Assembly: GCA_902560625.1 (NCBI GenBank)
Contig: CACEMD010000001.1
Location: 124,001-188,000, forward strand
Length of the DNA: 64,000 bases
Reading direction: 5' to 3'
Source: an uncultured Pelagibacteraceae bacterium
GTDB taxonomy: Bacteria > Pseudomonadota > Alphaproteobacteria > Pelagibacterales > Pelagibacteraceae
Shown: one piece after another, positions 10,749-20,384 of the stretch
Position numbering within the stretch: position 1 is the first letter of the stretch
How the letters are laid out: each line of letters starts with the position of its first letter
Notes under the pieces: generated by a model
The model's database searches: none
Told to the model about the DNA's origin: nothing
The model's input: only the letters and a program-made list of their open reading frames with translations
Translations under genes and position numbers: made by a program

Positions 10749-11750
10749 ATGCCAGATAAATTTAAAGCCTTGGTTATTAACCAAGAGGGAGAGAATTTTA
10801 CAAGAGAAGTAAAAGAACTTGATTTAAGTTTTTTAAATGAAGGTGAGATCTTAGTTAAAGTTGACTATTCAGATTTAAATTTTAAAGATGCAATGATTTT
10901 AAAAAATGGCGGAAAACTAGTTAAGGAGTATCCACGTATTCCAGGTATTGATTTTTCAGGAACGGTTGAAGAAAGTAATGATGTGGAATTTAAAGCAGGG
11001 GATGAAGTTATTCTAACAGGATGTAAAGTAGGAGAATTATTTCATGGTGGATATTCACAATACGCAAAAGTAAAAAAAGATTTTTTAATTAAAAAACCAG
11101 AAGGTATCAATAGCAAAGAGGCAATGATGTTAGGGACAGCTGGTTTTACAGCTTTGCTTTGTGCATTCGCAGTAAAAGCCAAAGAAGAACTCTTAATGCA
11201 AAGCAAAGTAAATGATGTTTTAGTAACAGGTTCAACAGGTGGAGTTGGAATGGTTGCTGTAATGGTACTTTCAAAAATGGGAATTAATGTAACAGCTATA
11301 ACTGGTAAACCTGACAAAGCAGATTATCTTAAAGAGCTAGGAGCAAAAAACGTTGTAGATCGTAAAGAATTTGAGGGCGAGCCAAAATTAATTGGAAAAG
11401 GAATATGGGACGGAGTTGTCGATACAGTAGGTGGAAATATTTTAGCAAACGCAATCTCTCAAACAAAACCAAAAGGAATTGTTGCTGCATGCGGAAATGC
11501 TAGTAGTAATAATTTAAATACATCAGTACTTCCTTTCATACTAAGAGCAGTAAAATTATGGGGTGTTGACTCAATTAATGTAAGCAAAAAAAGAAAAGAA
11601 TTCGTTTGGAGTGAAGTTCCAAATTTAGTTGATTTTAAAGTTTTAGAAAAATCTATAAAAATTGTAGGCTTAAACGAATTAATAAATATTTATCCAGATA
11701 TGCTCAAAGGAAGTTTGCCAAATAAAATTGTGGTAGATGTTAATAAATAA
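10749..11750 (+). CDS. Zinc-independent MDR oxidoreductase, AcuI/YhdH (acryloyl-CoA reductase-like) family
   Basis: VDYSDLNFKDAMILKNGGKLVKEYPRIPGIDFSGTV; VLVTGSTGGVGMVAVMVLSKMG. Confidence 0.85.
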   Translation: MPDKFKALVINQEGENFTREVKELDLSFLNEGEILVKVDYSDLNFKDAMILKNGGKLVKEYPRIPGIDFSGTVEESNDVEFKAGDEVILTGCKVGELFHGGYSQYAKVKKDFLIKKPEGINSKEAMMLGTAGFTALLCAFAVKAKEELLMQSKVNDVLVTGSTGGVGMVAVMVLSKMGINVTAITGKPDKADYLKELGAKNVVDRKEFEGEPKLIGKGIWDGVVDTVGGNILANAISQTKPKGIVAACGNASSNNLNTSVLPFILRAVKLWGVDSINVSKKRKEFVWSEVPNLVDFKVLEKSIKIVGLNELINIYPDMLKGSLPNKIVVDVNK

Positions 11751-12640
11751 TGGATTGGGATAAATTAAAGATATTTCATGCAGTTGCGGAAGCTGGAAGT
11801 TTCACAAGCGCAACTGTAAACCTTAATCTAAGCCAATCTGCAATAAGTAGGCAAATTCAATCTTTAGAACATGATCTTAAAGTTAAATTATTTGAGAGAC
11901 ACGCTAGAGGTTTAACGCTTACAGAAAATGGCGAGTATGTTTTTAAAACAGCCCATGACGTAATTACCAAGCTAAAAGAAGTTGAGACAACACTAAGTGA
12001 CAAAAAAACTAAACCTTCAGGAAAATTAACTGTCACTACAGTCAGAAGTTTTGGCACACACTGGCTTACACCAAGAGTTCAAGAATTTATGTCTTTAAAC
12101 CCAGAAATAGACATTGAGCTTATATTTGACGATAAGGAACTCGATTTAAGCACTAGACAAGCAGATATAGGGATTTTTATGAGAAGACCTAAACAATTAA
12201 ATTATATTCAAAAAAAATTGATAGATATTAATTACCATATTTATGGTTCTAATAAATATCTTGAAAAAAATGGTTTTCCAAAAACTGTTAATGATTTGAA
12301 CAATCACCGATTTATATCATATGGAAGAGGAAACCCTTCTCCTGTATATAATCCGGACTGGGCTTTAAAACTTGGTATGAAAGATAATAAGAAAAGAAAA
12401 ACTGTTATGAGAGTCAATAGTGTTATGGGGCTATTGCTTGCAGTTGAGAGTGGAGTAGGCCTAGCAGCATTACCAGACTATTTAGTATTTCAATCTAGCA
12501 ATTTGATTAAAGTCCTGCCTAAAGTTGAAGGTCCTATTACAGAGGCTCATTTTGTATATCCACAATCAATGAAAAATGTAGCTAAAGTTCAAGCTTTTAG
12601 GAATTTTCTTTATTCTAAAATCTCAGAGTGGAAATTTTAA
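11750..12640 (+). CDS. LysR family transcriptional regulator
   Basis: N-terminal HTH: LKIFHAVAEAGSFTSATVNLNLSQSAISRQIQSLEHDLKVKLFERHARG. Confidence 0.93.
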   Translation: MDWDKLKIFHAVAEAGSFTSATVNLNLSQSAISRQIQSLEHDLKVKLFERHARGLTLTENGEYVFKTAHDVITKLKEVETTLSDKKTKPSGKLTVTTVRSFGTHWLTPRVQEFMSLNPEIDIELIFDDKELDLSTRQADIGIFMRRPKQLNYIQKKLIDINYHIYGSNKYLEKNGFPKTVNDLNNHRFISYGRGNPSPVYNPDWALKLGMKDNKKRKTVMRVNSVMGLLLAVESGVGLAALPDYLVFQSSNLIKVLPKVEGPITEAHFVYPQSMKNVAKVQAFRNFLYSKISEWKF

Positions 12641-12671
12641 TATCTTCTTGACCACTGCGTCATTATATGAG

Positions 12672-12706
12672 ATTGATAATCATTATCAATGAGAATAATT
12701 CTCATT
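12672..12706. promoter_or_regulatory. Two overlapping Fur-box-like palindromes upstream of iron ABC transporter
   Basis: ATTGATAATCATTATCAAT (12672-12690) and AATGAGAATAATTCTCATT (12688-12706), each a perfect 19-bp odd-centre palindrome with GATAAT/ATTATC Fur-type half sites. Confidence 0.85.
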
Positions 12707-12729
12707 ATCAATTACATAAAGGAGATTAA

Positions 12730-13755
12730 ATGAAAAAAATAGCGATAATATCAATATTATTTTCTTTTATTTATAGTTTTACGATAGCTGCGGAGGTCAA
12801 TGTGTTTAACGCAAGACACTACAAAGCTGATGCTGAATTATATGGCAAGTTTACAAACAAGACTGGGATAAAAGTAAATTTAATAAACGGAAAATCAGGT
12901 GCTTTAGAAAAAAGAATCATAAGTGAAGGTGCAGACTCATCTGCTGACTTATACATTACTGCAGATGCAGGGAGATGTGGAGCTATGGATTCAAAAGGTG
13001 CTCTTCAAGGTGGTTTAACATCTGGACCTATCAAGGCGGCAGTTCCAAAAAGCTTTAGAACAAGCAAGTGGGTTGGAATCGCAAAAAGAGCAAGAATAAT
13101 TTATTATTCACCTGAGAGAGTTACTGGCGCAGAATTATCTGGAATGACTTATGAGGGTCTAGCTGATCCTAAATGGAAAGGTAGACTAGTAATTAGAAAA
13201 TCTAGTAACATTTATAATAAATCACTTGTTGCATCATTAATTAAAAACAATGGAAAAGCTGCAACAGCAGCTTGGGCTGAGGGAGTTGTTGCTAACATGG
13301 CAAGAACACCAACAGGTAACGACAGAGCACAAATTATGGCTGTAGCAGCTGGTGAGGCTGATATTGCTGTAGCTAACACCTATTACTTAGCACTTATGTT
13401 GTCTGGTAAAAAAGGTCCAGAACAACAAGAAGCTGCTAAAAAAGTTAAAGCTTTTTTCCCTAATCAAAATGATAGAGGAACGCATATGAACGTTAGTTGT
13501 GCTGCTTTAGTTAAAGGTGCACCTAATAAAGCTAATGCAATCAAACTTGTAGAGTTTTTATTAACTCCAGAATCTCAAGAGCACTTTACAAATAATACTT
13601 TTGAGTTTCCAATGATTGATGGTGTTTCACCAAGTCCATTAGTAGTGAATAACTTAGGATTAGATTTCAAACAAGACATGAAAACTAAGTTAGCTTCTTA
13701 TGGAAAAAATCAAGCTGCTGCAGTAGAGGTAATGACGGCTGCTGGTTGGAAATAA
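12730..13755 (+). CDS. Iron(III) ABC transporter substrate-binding protein (FbpA/FutA family)
   Basis: Signal peptide then AAEVNVFNARHYKADAELYGKFTNKTGIKVNLINGKSGALEKRI; downstream permease and ATPase. Confidence 0.93.
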   Translation: MKKIAIISILFSFIYSFTIAAEVNVFNARHYKADAELYGKFTNKTGIKVNLINGKSGALEKRIISEGADSSADLYITADAGRCGAMDSKGALQGGLTSGPIKAAVPKSFRTSKWVGIAKRARIIYYSPERVTGAELSGMTYEGLADPKWKGRLVIRKSSNIYNKSLVASLIKNNGKAATAAWAEGVVANMARTPTGNDRAQIMAVAAGEADIAVANTYYLALMLSGKKGPEQQEAAKKVKAFFPNQNDRGTHMNVSCAALVKGAPNKANAIKLVEFLLTPESQEHFTNNTFEFPMIDGVSPSPLVVNNLGLDFKQDMKTKLASYGKNQAAAVEVMTAAGWK

Positions 13756-13757
13756 AT

Positions 13758-13931
13758 ATGGTTGAACAAAAAAAAGAATTTATTACTGAAGTTGATTACA
13801 ATAAATCTTCTGTAGCTTGTCCTACTTGTTCTACAGAGTGTAAAAAAATTAATGACAGGATAAATGGTAGAGATCTATCAAAGATAAAACCTAAGGAGGT
13901 TCCGCACATTCTTAAAGTTTTTAATTTTTGA
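13758..13931 (+). CDS. 57-aa Cys-rich small protein of unknown function
   Basis: MVEQKKEFITEVDYNKSSVACPTCSTECKKINDRINGRDLSKIKPKEVPHILKVFNF; starts 3 nt after the FutA stop. Confidence 0.65.
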   Translation: MVEQKKEFITEVDYNKSSVACPTCSTECKKINDRINGRDLSKIKPKEVPHILKVFNF

Positions 13932-13942
13932 TATTCTTGATT

Positions 13943-13979
13943 AGTGATCTTGATATGATTTAGCTCTATCAAGATCACT
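13943..13979 (+). other. Intra-operon stem-loop (13-bp perfect stem, 11-nt loop) between SBP-side genes and permease
   Basis: AGTGATCTTGATA (13943-13955) / TATCAAGATCACT (13967-13979); no U-run follows. Confidence 0.8.
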
Positions 13980-14012
13980 TTAGATTTTCATAATTATAAG
14001 GCGGATTATAAT

Positions 14013-15626
14013 ATGAGAAAAATAAATTTTTGGTACATTAGCTCATTTTTAATCTCTTTTGTTGTTTTAATTCCAATTGCAACAGTTTCATTCAGCTTTT
14101 TTGAAGAAACTAGTAACTATTATCAAATATTAAAAGAGACTTTTCTTATTGAATATATTTTTAATTCAGTATCACTACTTGTTGGTGTTTTACTATTAAC
14201 TTTTATATTTGGTACGGGATCTGCTTATTTAGTTTCTTTTTATAATTTTCCTGGAAGTAATTTTTTTAAGTGGGCATTGATACTTTCCTTTGCCGTTCCA
14301 CCTTACATATACGCATATTCCTTATTTGCTTTCTTTGACAATTATGGAACTGCTTACTCTATTTTAAAAAATTTATTTGGTGATGGAAATTATAATAAAA
14401 TTATTCCTAAATTTGATGGTATGTTAGGAGCTATACTATCTCTATCTTTTTCTTTGTTTGCTTATGTTTATATATTAGCTAGAGCTTCATTTTTATATCA
14501 ATCACAAAATCTGATAGATTTAGGTAAAAATCTTGGTTTTTCAAAAAGTAAATCATTTATTAATATTATTTTACCATCCGCTAGACCAGCCATTGTAGCG
14601 GGATTATCTTTAGTAGCTATGGAGACTTTAGCAGAATTTGGTGCTGTAGACTTCTTTTCAATTAATACACTTACAACAGGTATATATAATTCATGGATAA
14701 CATTTGATGATTTAGCTTTTGCAAATCGATTATCTTTCTTTTTGTTACTTTTTATATTTGCACTTTTCATATTAGAAAACATATCTCGAAAACAAGCAAG
14801 ATATCATTCAAATATATCTGGTGGTTTTAAAACAATAGAAAAATATAATCTAAGTATGGGCAAGGGTATTGCTGCTTTTCTTTTTTGTTTTATAATATTT
14901 TTTTTAAGTTTTATCTTCCCATTTGGTCAAATGTTATATTGGACAATTTTATATTCAGAAAACATTTTAAATTCAGAAACAGTTGATCTTATCTATAATA
15001 CCTTATATTTAGTTTTTCTTTCTTGCTTAACTCTGATTACTCTTTCTTTTATATCTAATTATGGAATGCGAATTTCAAAAAGCAAACCTTTAAATATATT
15101 AAACACTCTATCTATATCAGGTTACGCAATACCAGGTGTGATCTTAGCGATTGCGTATATTACATTTATAGCTTGGTTTGATGAAAATATAATAAAAGTA
15201 TATGATTTTCCTTCAATTAAAAAAATATTTTTTGGTTCAATCATTGGGCTAGTAATTGTTTACTTCATAAGATTTTATTCTCTAGCTTGCAATGGAATTA
15301 AATCTGGTTATGAAAAAATAAATGTTTCTGTTGACGAGAGCGCTTATTTACTAGGTTACTCAAAAGCAAAAACCTTTATGAATATTCACATTCCTCATTT
15401 AAGAAATTCTGTTTTATTTGTTGGAATTTTAATCTCGCTTGAAATAATTAGAGAACTGCCGATTACTCTTATTTTGAGGCCTTTTAATTTTGAAACTTTC
15501 GCTACTACTGCATATATTTATGCGTCAGAAGACTTATTAGAAGCTGCAGCTGTTCCATCTTTATTTTTAATTTTAATTGCTAGTATATTTATTTTAATAT
15601 CTTCTAGGTATATATTAAGGGACTAA
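14013..15626 (+). CDS. Iron(III) ABC transporter permease (FbpB/FutB family)
   Basis: Multi-TM protein with two permease halves (AGLSLVAMETLAEFGAVDFF; ISLEIIRELPITLILRPFNFETFATTAYIYASE). Confidence 0.93.
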   Translation: MRKINFWYISSFLISFVVLIPIATVSFSFFEETSNYYQILKETFLIEYIFNSVSLLVGVLLLTFIFGTGSAYLVSFYNFPGSNFFKWALILSFAVPPYIYAYSLFAFFDNYGTAYSILKNLFGDGNYNKIIPKFDGMLGAILSLSFSLFAYVYILARASFLYQSQNLIDLGKNLGFSKSKSFINIILPSARPAIVAGLSLVAMETLAEFGAVDFFSINTLTTGIYNSWITFDDLAFANRLSFFLLLFIFALFILENISRKQARYHSNISGGFKTIEKYNLSMGKGIAAFLFCFIIFFLSFIFPFGQMLYWTILYSENILNSETVDLIYNTLYLVFLSCLTLITLSFISNYGMRISKSKPLNILNTLSISGYAIPGVILAIAYITFIAWFDENIIKVYDFPSIKKIFFGSIIGLVIVYFIRFYSLACNGIKSGYEKINVSVDESAYLLGYSKAKTFMNIHIPHLRNSVLFVGILISLEIIRELPITLILRPFNFETFATTAYIYASEDLLEAAAVPSLFLILIASIFILISSRYILRD

Positions 15627-16684
15627 TGACAAAAAATTTTTTAGAAGTTGAGAACGTTACATTTATTGCTGGAGGCAATAATAAAGTTAACAATGTCTCA
15701 TTTTCGATAGAAAAAGAGGGTGATGTTGTTTGCCTTCTTGGACCTTCTGGAATTGGAAAGACGACTATATTAAGAACAATTGCTGGCTTGGAAAAAGTTA
15801 AAAAAGGAACAATACGTTTAAAAAATAAAATTATTTCATCGGAAAAAAAACATACTGAGCCTGAACTTCGAAATATTTCTTTATCATTTCAAGATAACTC
15901 CTTGTTTCCGCATTATTCTGTTGAAAAAAATATTTATTTAGGAGCTGAAAAAAAACTAAATGCTAAAAAGAAAATTGATGACAAAAACTTAATTGAAATT
16001 TTAGATTTAGAAAAAATTCTAGATAAATATCCTCATCAAATTAGTGCAGGTGAAGCACAAAGAGCTTCTCTTGCCAGATCAATATTATTTCAGCCAGATT
16101 TATTATTATTAGATGAACCTCTATCTAACGTTGACCAAAGTTTTAAGGAAGAGATACAAGTACAATTAAAAAAGTTGCTCAAAAAGTTAAAGATTACAAC
16201 AATTATTGTTACTCATGACTCTTATGAGGCTTTCTATTTAGGAAACAAATGTGGGATCATACTAGATGGTCAATTAAAGCAATTTGATGAACCATATAAC
16301 GTTTATCATTTTCCTAACTCTGTTGAAGTTGTTAATTTTTTAAATAGAGGAATACTTATTCCAGCTAAAGTTACAGGTGAAAATAGTTTAGAAAATAAAG
16401 ATTTAGGAACAATCAAGGGTAATTTTATAAAGCATTATCCAAAAGGATCTGATGTGCAATTACTATTGCAACCTGAGGACTTAGAGCATGATGATAAGAG
16501 TAATTTAAAATTAGAGGTTGTTGATAGAAAGTTTAGAGGAACAAGCTTCATTTATACATTAAGAACTTTAAGTAAAATGTTAATTCCTGTATTTGTTCAC
16601 TCGCATCATATTCATCAACATGAAGTGGATGAAAAATTTGGAATTAAACGTCCAATTTACATTGAACACATTGTTTGTTTTTAG
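15626..16684 (+). CDS. Iron(III) ABC transporter ATP-binding protein (FbpC/FutC family)
   Basis: Walker A LLGPSGIGKTT, signature ISAGEAQRASLARSI, Walker B LLLLDEPLS. Confidence 0.95.
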   Translation: MTKNFLEVENVTFIAGGNNKVNNVSFSIEKEGDVVCLLGPSGIGKTTILRTIAGLEKVKKGTIRLKNKIISSEKKHTEPELRNISLSFQDNSLFPHYSVEKNIYLGAEKKLNAKKKIDDKNLIEILDLEKILDKYPHQISAGEAQRASLARSILFQPDLLLLDEPLSNVDQSFKEEIQVQLKKLLKKLKITTIIVTHDSYEAFYLGNKCGIILDGQLKQFDEPYNVYHFPNSVEVVNFLNRGILIPAKVTGENSLENKDLGTIKGNFIKHYPKGSDVQLLLQPEDLEHDDKSNLKLEVVDRKFRGTSFIYTLRTLSKMLIPVFVHSHHIHQHEVDEKFGIKRPIYIEHIVCF

Positions 16685-16687
16685 TAT

Positions 16688-17128
16688 CTATTTTTCTAAA
16701 GAAGATAACTTTTTTTTTAATTTACTTGATAAGCTATTAAACCACGAACGTTCCTTACCTGAGGCTGGTAAAACTGCACCATATTCAATCATTTGGGATG
16801 GTGGTAAATCTACAATGTAAACCCATACTTGGGTTTCGTCCAGCTTAGATTTTCTAATTAAAATATCTCTTAAGTCCGCTATTAGTTTATCTTTTACTTT
16901 TTTAGATCTACCAGCTCTTATCTGCCCATGTAAAAAAAGAGATGGTTCTTTTACCTTTTTTCCACCCATAAAGTGATCAGTATTTTTTGTTTTATTAAAT
17001 ATTACTTGTGCAAAATAAGTATTCGCTCCTGTAACAACGTTATGAATTTTAGTAATGCCCTTTGCTAACTCATTTTTTTGCTTTGATTTCAAGCTAAAGT
17101 TTGAATTAATGACTGTGTATGTTGGCAT
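16688..17128 (-). CDS. Tautomerase-like protein (cis-CaaD/4-oxalocrotonate tautomerase-like)
   Basis: Starts MPTYTVINSNFSLKSKQKNELAKGITKIHNVVTGANTYFAQVIF, with catalytic-type N-terminal Pro. Confidence 0.7.
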   Translation of the reverse strand: MPTYTVINSNFSLKSKQKNELAKGITKIHNVVTGANTYFAQVIFNKTKNTDHFMGGKKVKEPSLFLHGQIRAGRSKKVKDKLIADLRDILIRKSKLDETQVWVYIVDLPPSQMIEYGAVLPASGKERSWFNSLSSKLKKKLSSLEK

Positions 17129-17180
17129 AGGAATTTAAAATCTACTATCAATAATTTTAATTTTCAATTATATTATTAAT

Positions 17181-17244
17181 AAGGGGTGTCATAATAGACT
17201 GAGAATATACCCTCAAAACCTGTCCGATAATTCAGAAAGGGAGA
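17181..17244 (+). ncRNA. TPP riboswitch (thi-box)
   Basis: GGGGTGT...ACTGAGAATATACCCTCAAAACCTGTCCGATAATTCAGAAAGGGAG matches the conserved CTGAGA / ACCC / ACCTG..C.GATAAT.C / AGGGA layout; lies directly before a transporter ORF. Confidence 0.92.
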
Positions 17245-17246
17245 CA

Positions 17247-18677
17247 ATGGAGAGTTTAAATTTACTATCACAACAATCAGCCATACTATTAATTTTATCA
17301 TTAAGTTTTATATTTGTATTTTTTGGAATAATTTATTCAAATAAATTTATAGGAATAAATAATTATCTTGTTGCTAATAGATCAGTAGGAACCTTTTCTT
17401 TATCGACAAGCTTGGTTGCCTCAGCTCTAGGTGCCTGGATTCTATTTGGCCCAGCCTCAGCTGCAACATGGGGAGGTATTGGAGCAGTAATTGGATATGC
17501 GTTAGGTACAGCTTTCCCTTTTTTCATATTGATTTATTTAGGTGAAAAATTTAGAAAAGTATATCCAGAAGGAAAAACTTTAACTCAAATTATAAGAATA
17601 AAGTTTGGTAAAAAATTATTTAAGTTGATTTTATTTTTATCAATTTTTTACATGACCATATTTTTAATAGCAGAACTAACTGCTGTTTCAATTTTAATAA
17701 AATATATTTCTGGAGTTGATTTATGGATTACAGCTTCGATTGTTATATCTAGTTCTCTGATTTATACATTACGTGGTGGATTAAGAGCATCAATTTTCAC
17801 CGACAATATTCAGTTTATTATTATTGGGATATTATTGTTAATTGGATTTAGTTATTTAATTCAATTTAATTCTAATGAGTTTAATTTTGAATATATAAAC
17901 ATAAACAAACCTTATTTATTAGATACTAAATATTTACCAAACTTTACTGCAGGATTAACTTTTTTCATTGCAGTTGCTGCAACCAATTTATTCCACCAAG
18001 GTAATTGGCAGCGCGTCTATGCAGCGAAAGATAATAAAGTTTTGAAGAAAAGTTTAGTAATTTCATTTTTAATTACAATTCCAATTGTGTTTTTAATGGG
18101 CTTTACTGGTCTTATTGCAGCATCAAGTGACAGCAATGTTATTCCTGATTTAGCTTTCTTTTCTCTTTTACTTAATGAACAAACTATATCTCTATCAATT
18201 ATAATTATTATTTTAGGAATATCTTTAACTATAAGCAGCATAGATACTCTTATAAATGCAATTTCAAGCTTAGTAGTAGTAGATGGTAAAAGTGTTTTTA
18301 ATTCAAAAAGAGATTATTTAGTATTCTCTAAATATATTATCATTTTCCTCTCAATTCTAGCATTTATTGTTGCTTCAAATGGATTAAGTATTTTGTATCT
18401 TTTTTTACTTGCAGATCTTTTTTGTTGTTCAGCCGTCTTAACAATTTTTTATAGCTTTTATAATAAACAGATTAAGGAAAAAAATGCATATATTTCTATT
18501 ATAGTTGGCCTTACTTCAGGATTGTTACTGTTTCCGAGTACAGATTTTTCAAATTCTATTTTAATTGGAATTTTACTTCCACATGACTTTTTTCCTGCAT
18601 TTATGTCACAGTCTTTACTATTTATGTCATTTTTAGTCGCTACTTTTGTTCCATATCTAACTTGGAAAATTAAATAA
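17247..18677 (+). CDS. thiV: Sodium:solute symporter family transporter under TPP riboswitch, putative thiamin-precursor transporter
   Basis: SSS-family multi-TM protein (NKFIGINNYLVANRSVGTFSLSTSLVASALGAWILFGP...); immediately downstream of the TPP riboswitch. Confidence 0.85.
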   Translation: MESLNLLSQQSAILLILSLSFIFVFFGIIYSNKFIGINNYLVANRSVGTFSLSTSLVASALGAWILFGPASAATWGGIGAVIGYALGTAFPFFILIYLGEKFRKVYPEGKTLTQIIRIKFGKKLFKLILFLSIFYMTIFLIAELTAVSILIKYISGVDLWITASIVISSSLIYTLRGGLRASIFTDNIQFIIIGILLLIGFSYLIQFNSNEFNFEYININKPYLLDTKYLPNFTAGLTFFIAVAATNLFHQGNWQRVYAAKDNKVLKKSLVISFLITIPIVFLMGFTGLIAASSDSNVIPDLAFFSLLLNEQTISLSIIIIILGISLTISSIDTLINAISSLVVVDGKSVFNSKRDYLVFSKYIIIFLSILAFIVASNGLSILYLFLLADLFCCSAVLTIFYSFYNKQIKEKNAYISIIVGLTSGLLLFPSTDFSNSILIGILLPHDFFPAFMSQSLLFMSFLVATFVPYLTWKIK

Positions 18678-18697
18678 AATGATTACAATTAAAATAT

Positions 18698-19807
18698 ATG
18701 CTTAATTTTATAATACCATTCATAGTATTAATATTGGTAGTGGTATTCATTCATGAATACGGCCATTACTATTTTGCTAAAAAATATGGAGTAGGAGTTA
18801 CAGACTTTTCTATTGGTTTTGGTAAAGAAATTTTTGGTTGGAACGATAAGTCAGGTACGAGATGGAAAATATGTATGATTCCATTAGGAGGATATGTAAA
18901 GTTTTTTGGAGATAGAAATGTTTTTTCTCAGAGCGATCAAGAAGAATTAATTAAACAATATAATGAAAAAGATAGAGAAAAACTTTTTGTTCTAAAGCCA
19001 CTTTATCAAAGATCTCTTATAGTTGCAGCAGGACCTATAGCAAATTTTATATTAGCAGCTGTAATTTTTTGTTTTATATATATGTTTGTAGGTAAAGATT
19101 TTACTCCAGCAGTTATAAGTGAAGTTCAAAAAGATAGTCCGGCAGAAATTTCTGGAATGAAAAATAACGATATAATACTTGAAATAGATAATACAAAAGT
19201 AAAAAGTATATTAGATGTTTCAAAACTTATTATGATGTCAACATCTGAAACTATTGATTTTAAAGTGATGCGTTACGATCAAAACATTTTGTTAAAAGTA
19301 AAACCAAATGTGATTGAAGCTGAAGATAATTTAGGCAATAAGGTTAAGAAAAGAATTATAGGTATTAAACTCGGCACAGAAAATACTCAAATAAATCATA
19401 AGAAACTTAATCCAATAATGGCAATTTATCATTCTATAAATGAAGTTTACTTTGTTTCTATTTCTTCATTAAAATATCTTGGATCTATGCTAACAGGTAA
19501 AGGAGATAGTTCTCAATTGGGCGGACCAATTAGAATAGCTAAAATAACTGGACAAGTAGCAGAATTTGGAATTGTACCTTTCCTTAGTATCATGGCATAC
19601 ATTTCAATAAGCTTGGGCTTAGTCAATTTATTTCCTATTCCATTGCTTGATGGCGGTCATTTAATGTTTTATGGATTTGAAAAAATATTAGGAAGACCAT
19701 TAAGCCAAAAAACACAGGAAGGTTTTTTTCGAATCGGAATGTTTTTGTTGTTATCTTTGATGTTTTTTGCGACCTTTAACGATCTTAAAGATTTAGGTTT
19801 ATTTTAA
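18698..19807 (+). CDS. rseP: RIP metalloprotease RseP (site-2 protease, PDZ domain)
   Basis: HEYGHYYFAKKYGVGVTDFSIGFG zinc motif; NLFPIPLLDGGHLMFYGFE. Confidence 0.93.
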   Translation: MLNFIIPFIVLILVVVFIHEYGHYYFAKKYGVGVTDFSIGFGKEIFGWNDKSGTRWKICMIPLGGYVKFFGDRNVFSQSDQEELIKQYNEKDREKLFVLKPLYQRSLIVAAGPIANFILAAVIFCFIYMFVGKDFTPAVISEVQKDSPAEISGMKNNDIILEIDNTKVKSILDVSKLIMMSTSETIDFKVMRYDQNILLKVKPNVIEAEDNLGNKVKKRIIGIKLGTENTQINHKKLNPIMAIYHSINEVYFVSISSLKYLGSMLTGKGDSSQLGGPIRIAKITGQVAEFGIVPFLSIMAYISISLGLVNLFPIPLLDGGHLMFYGFEKILGRPLSQKTQEGFFRIGMFLLLSLMFFATFNDLKDLGLF

Positions 19808-19822
19808 AGGGTTTTTAGGCAT

Positions 19823-19853
19823 AAAAAAAACAAGTAAAATCAATGTTTTTTTT
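19823..19853 (+). terminator. A/T-only stem-loop with U-run, probable rseP terminator
   Basis: AAAAAAAACA (19823-19832) / TGTTTTTTTT (19844-19853). Confidence 0.45.
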
Positions 19854-19956
19854 ACACTATATATTGTGTGAAAAACTTACCCACATACTAAAAAAAAGCT
19901 TGAAAATTAAAGGATTTTGTTAACTATGAATATTAACCTTTAAAACCGGAGCTAAA

Positions 19957-20232
19957 ATGAACAAAAAACAATTAGTGGCTAAATTGGCTGGTTCTTTAAA
20001 TCAAAGTAAAGCTGACGCTGAGCGTACTTTTGATACTATAACCAACACAATACTGGATGCCCTAAAAGGGGACGACTCAGTGAAAATTGCTGGTTTTGGT
20101 ACTTATAAAGTAGCCAAAAGAAAAGCAAGAATCGGACGTAATCCAAGAACTGGAGAGCAGATTCAAATAGCTGCATCGCAAAAAGTTAAGTTTTTGCCAG
20201 CTAAAGCACTTAAGGAAATATTCAACAAATAG
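19957..20232 (+). CDS. hup: HU family DNA-binding protein
   Basis: MNKKQLVAKLAGSLNQSKADAERTFDTI...GFGTYKVAKRKARIGRNPRTGEQIQI. Confidence 0.96.
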   Translation: MNKKQLVAKLAGSLNQSKADAERTFDTITNTILDALKGDDSVKIAGFGTYKVAKRKARIGRNPRTGEQIQIAASQKVKFLPAKALKEIFNK

Positions 20233-20242
20233 GTTATTTCTC

Positions 20243-20279
20243 ACAGCCTTTATTATAGTTTAAATATAATAAAGGCTGT
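20243..20279 (+). terminator. 15-bp perfect stem-loop after hup
   Basis: ACAGCCTTTATTATA (20243-20257) / TATAATAAAGGCTGT (20265-20279); 7-nt loop. Confidence 0.7.
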
Positions 20280-20384
20280 AAGTGTATGCAAATATCGCAT
20301 AACTAATTTATTCATTCAACATTAGTTTTTTAAAAGACCAAAATTTATAAGGGACTCTCTTAATTAAACATGAAGGGAGTTTAT

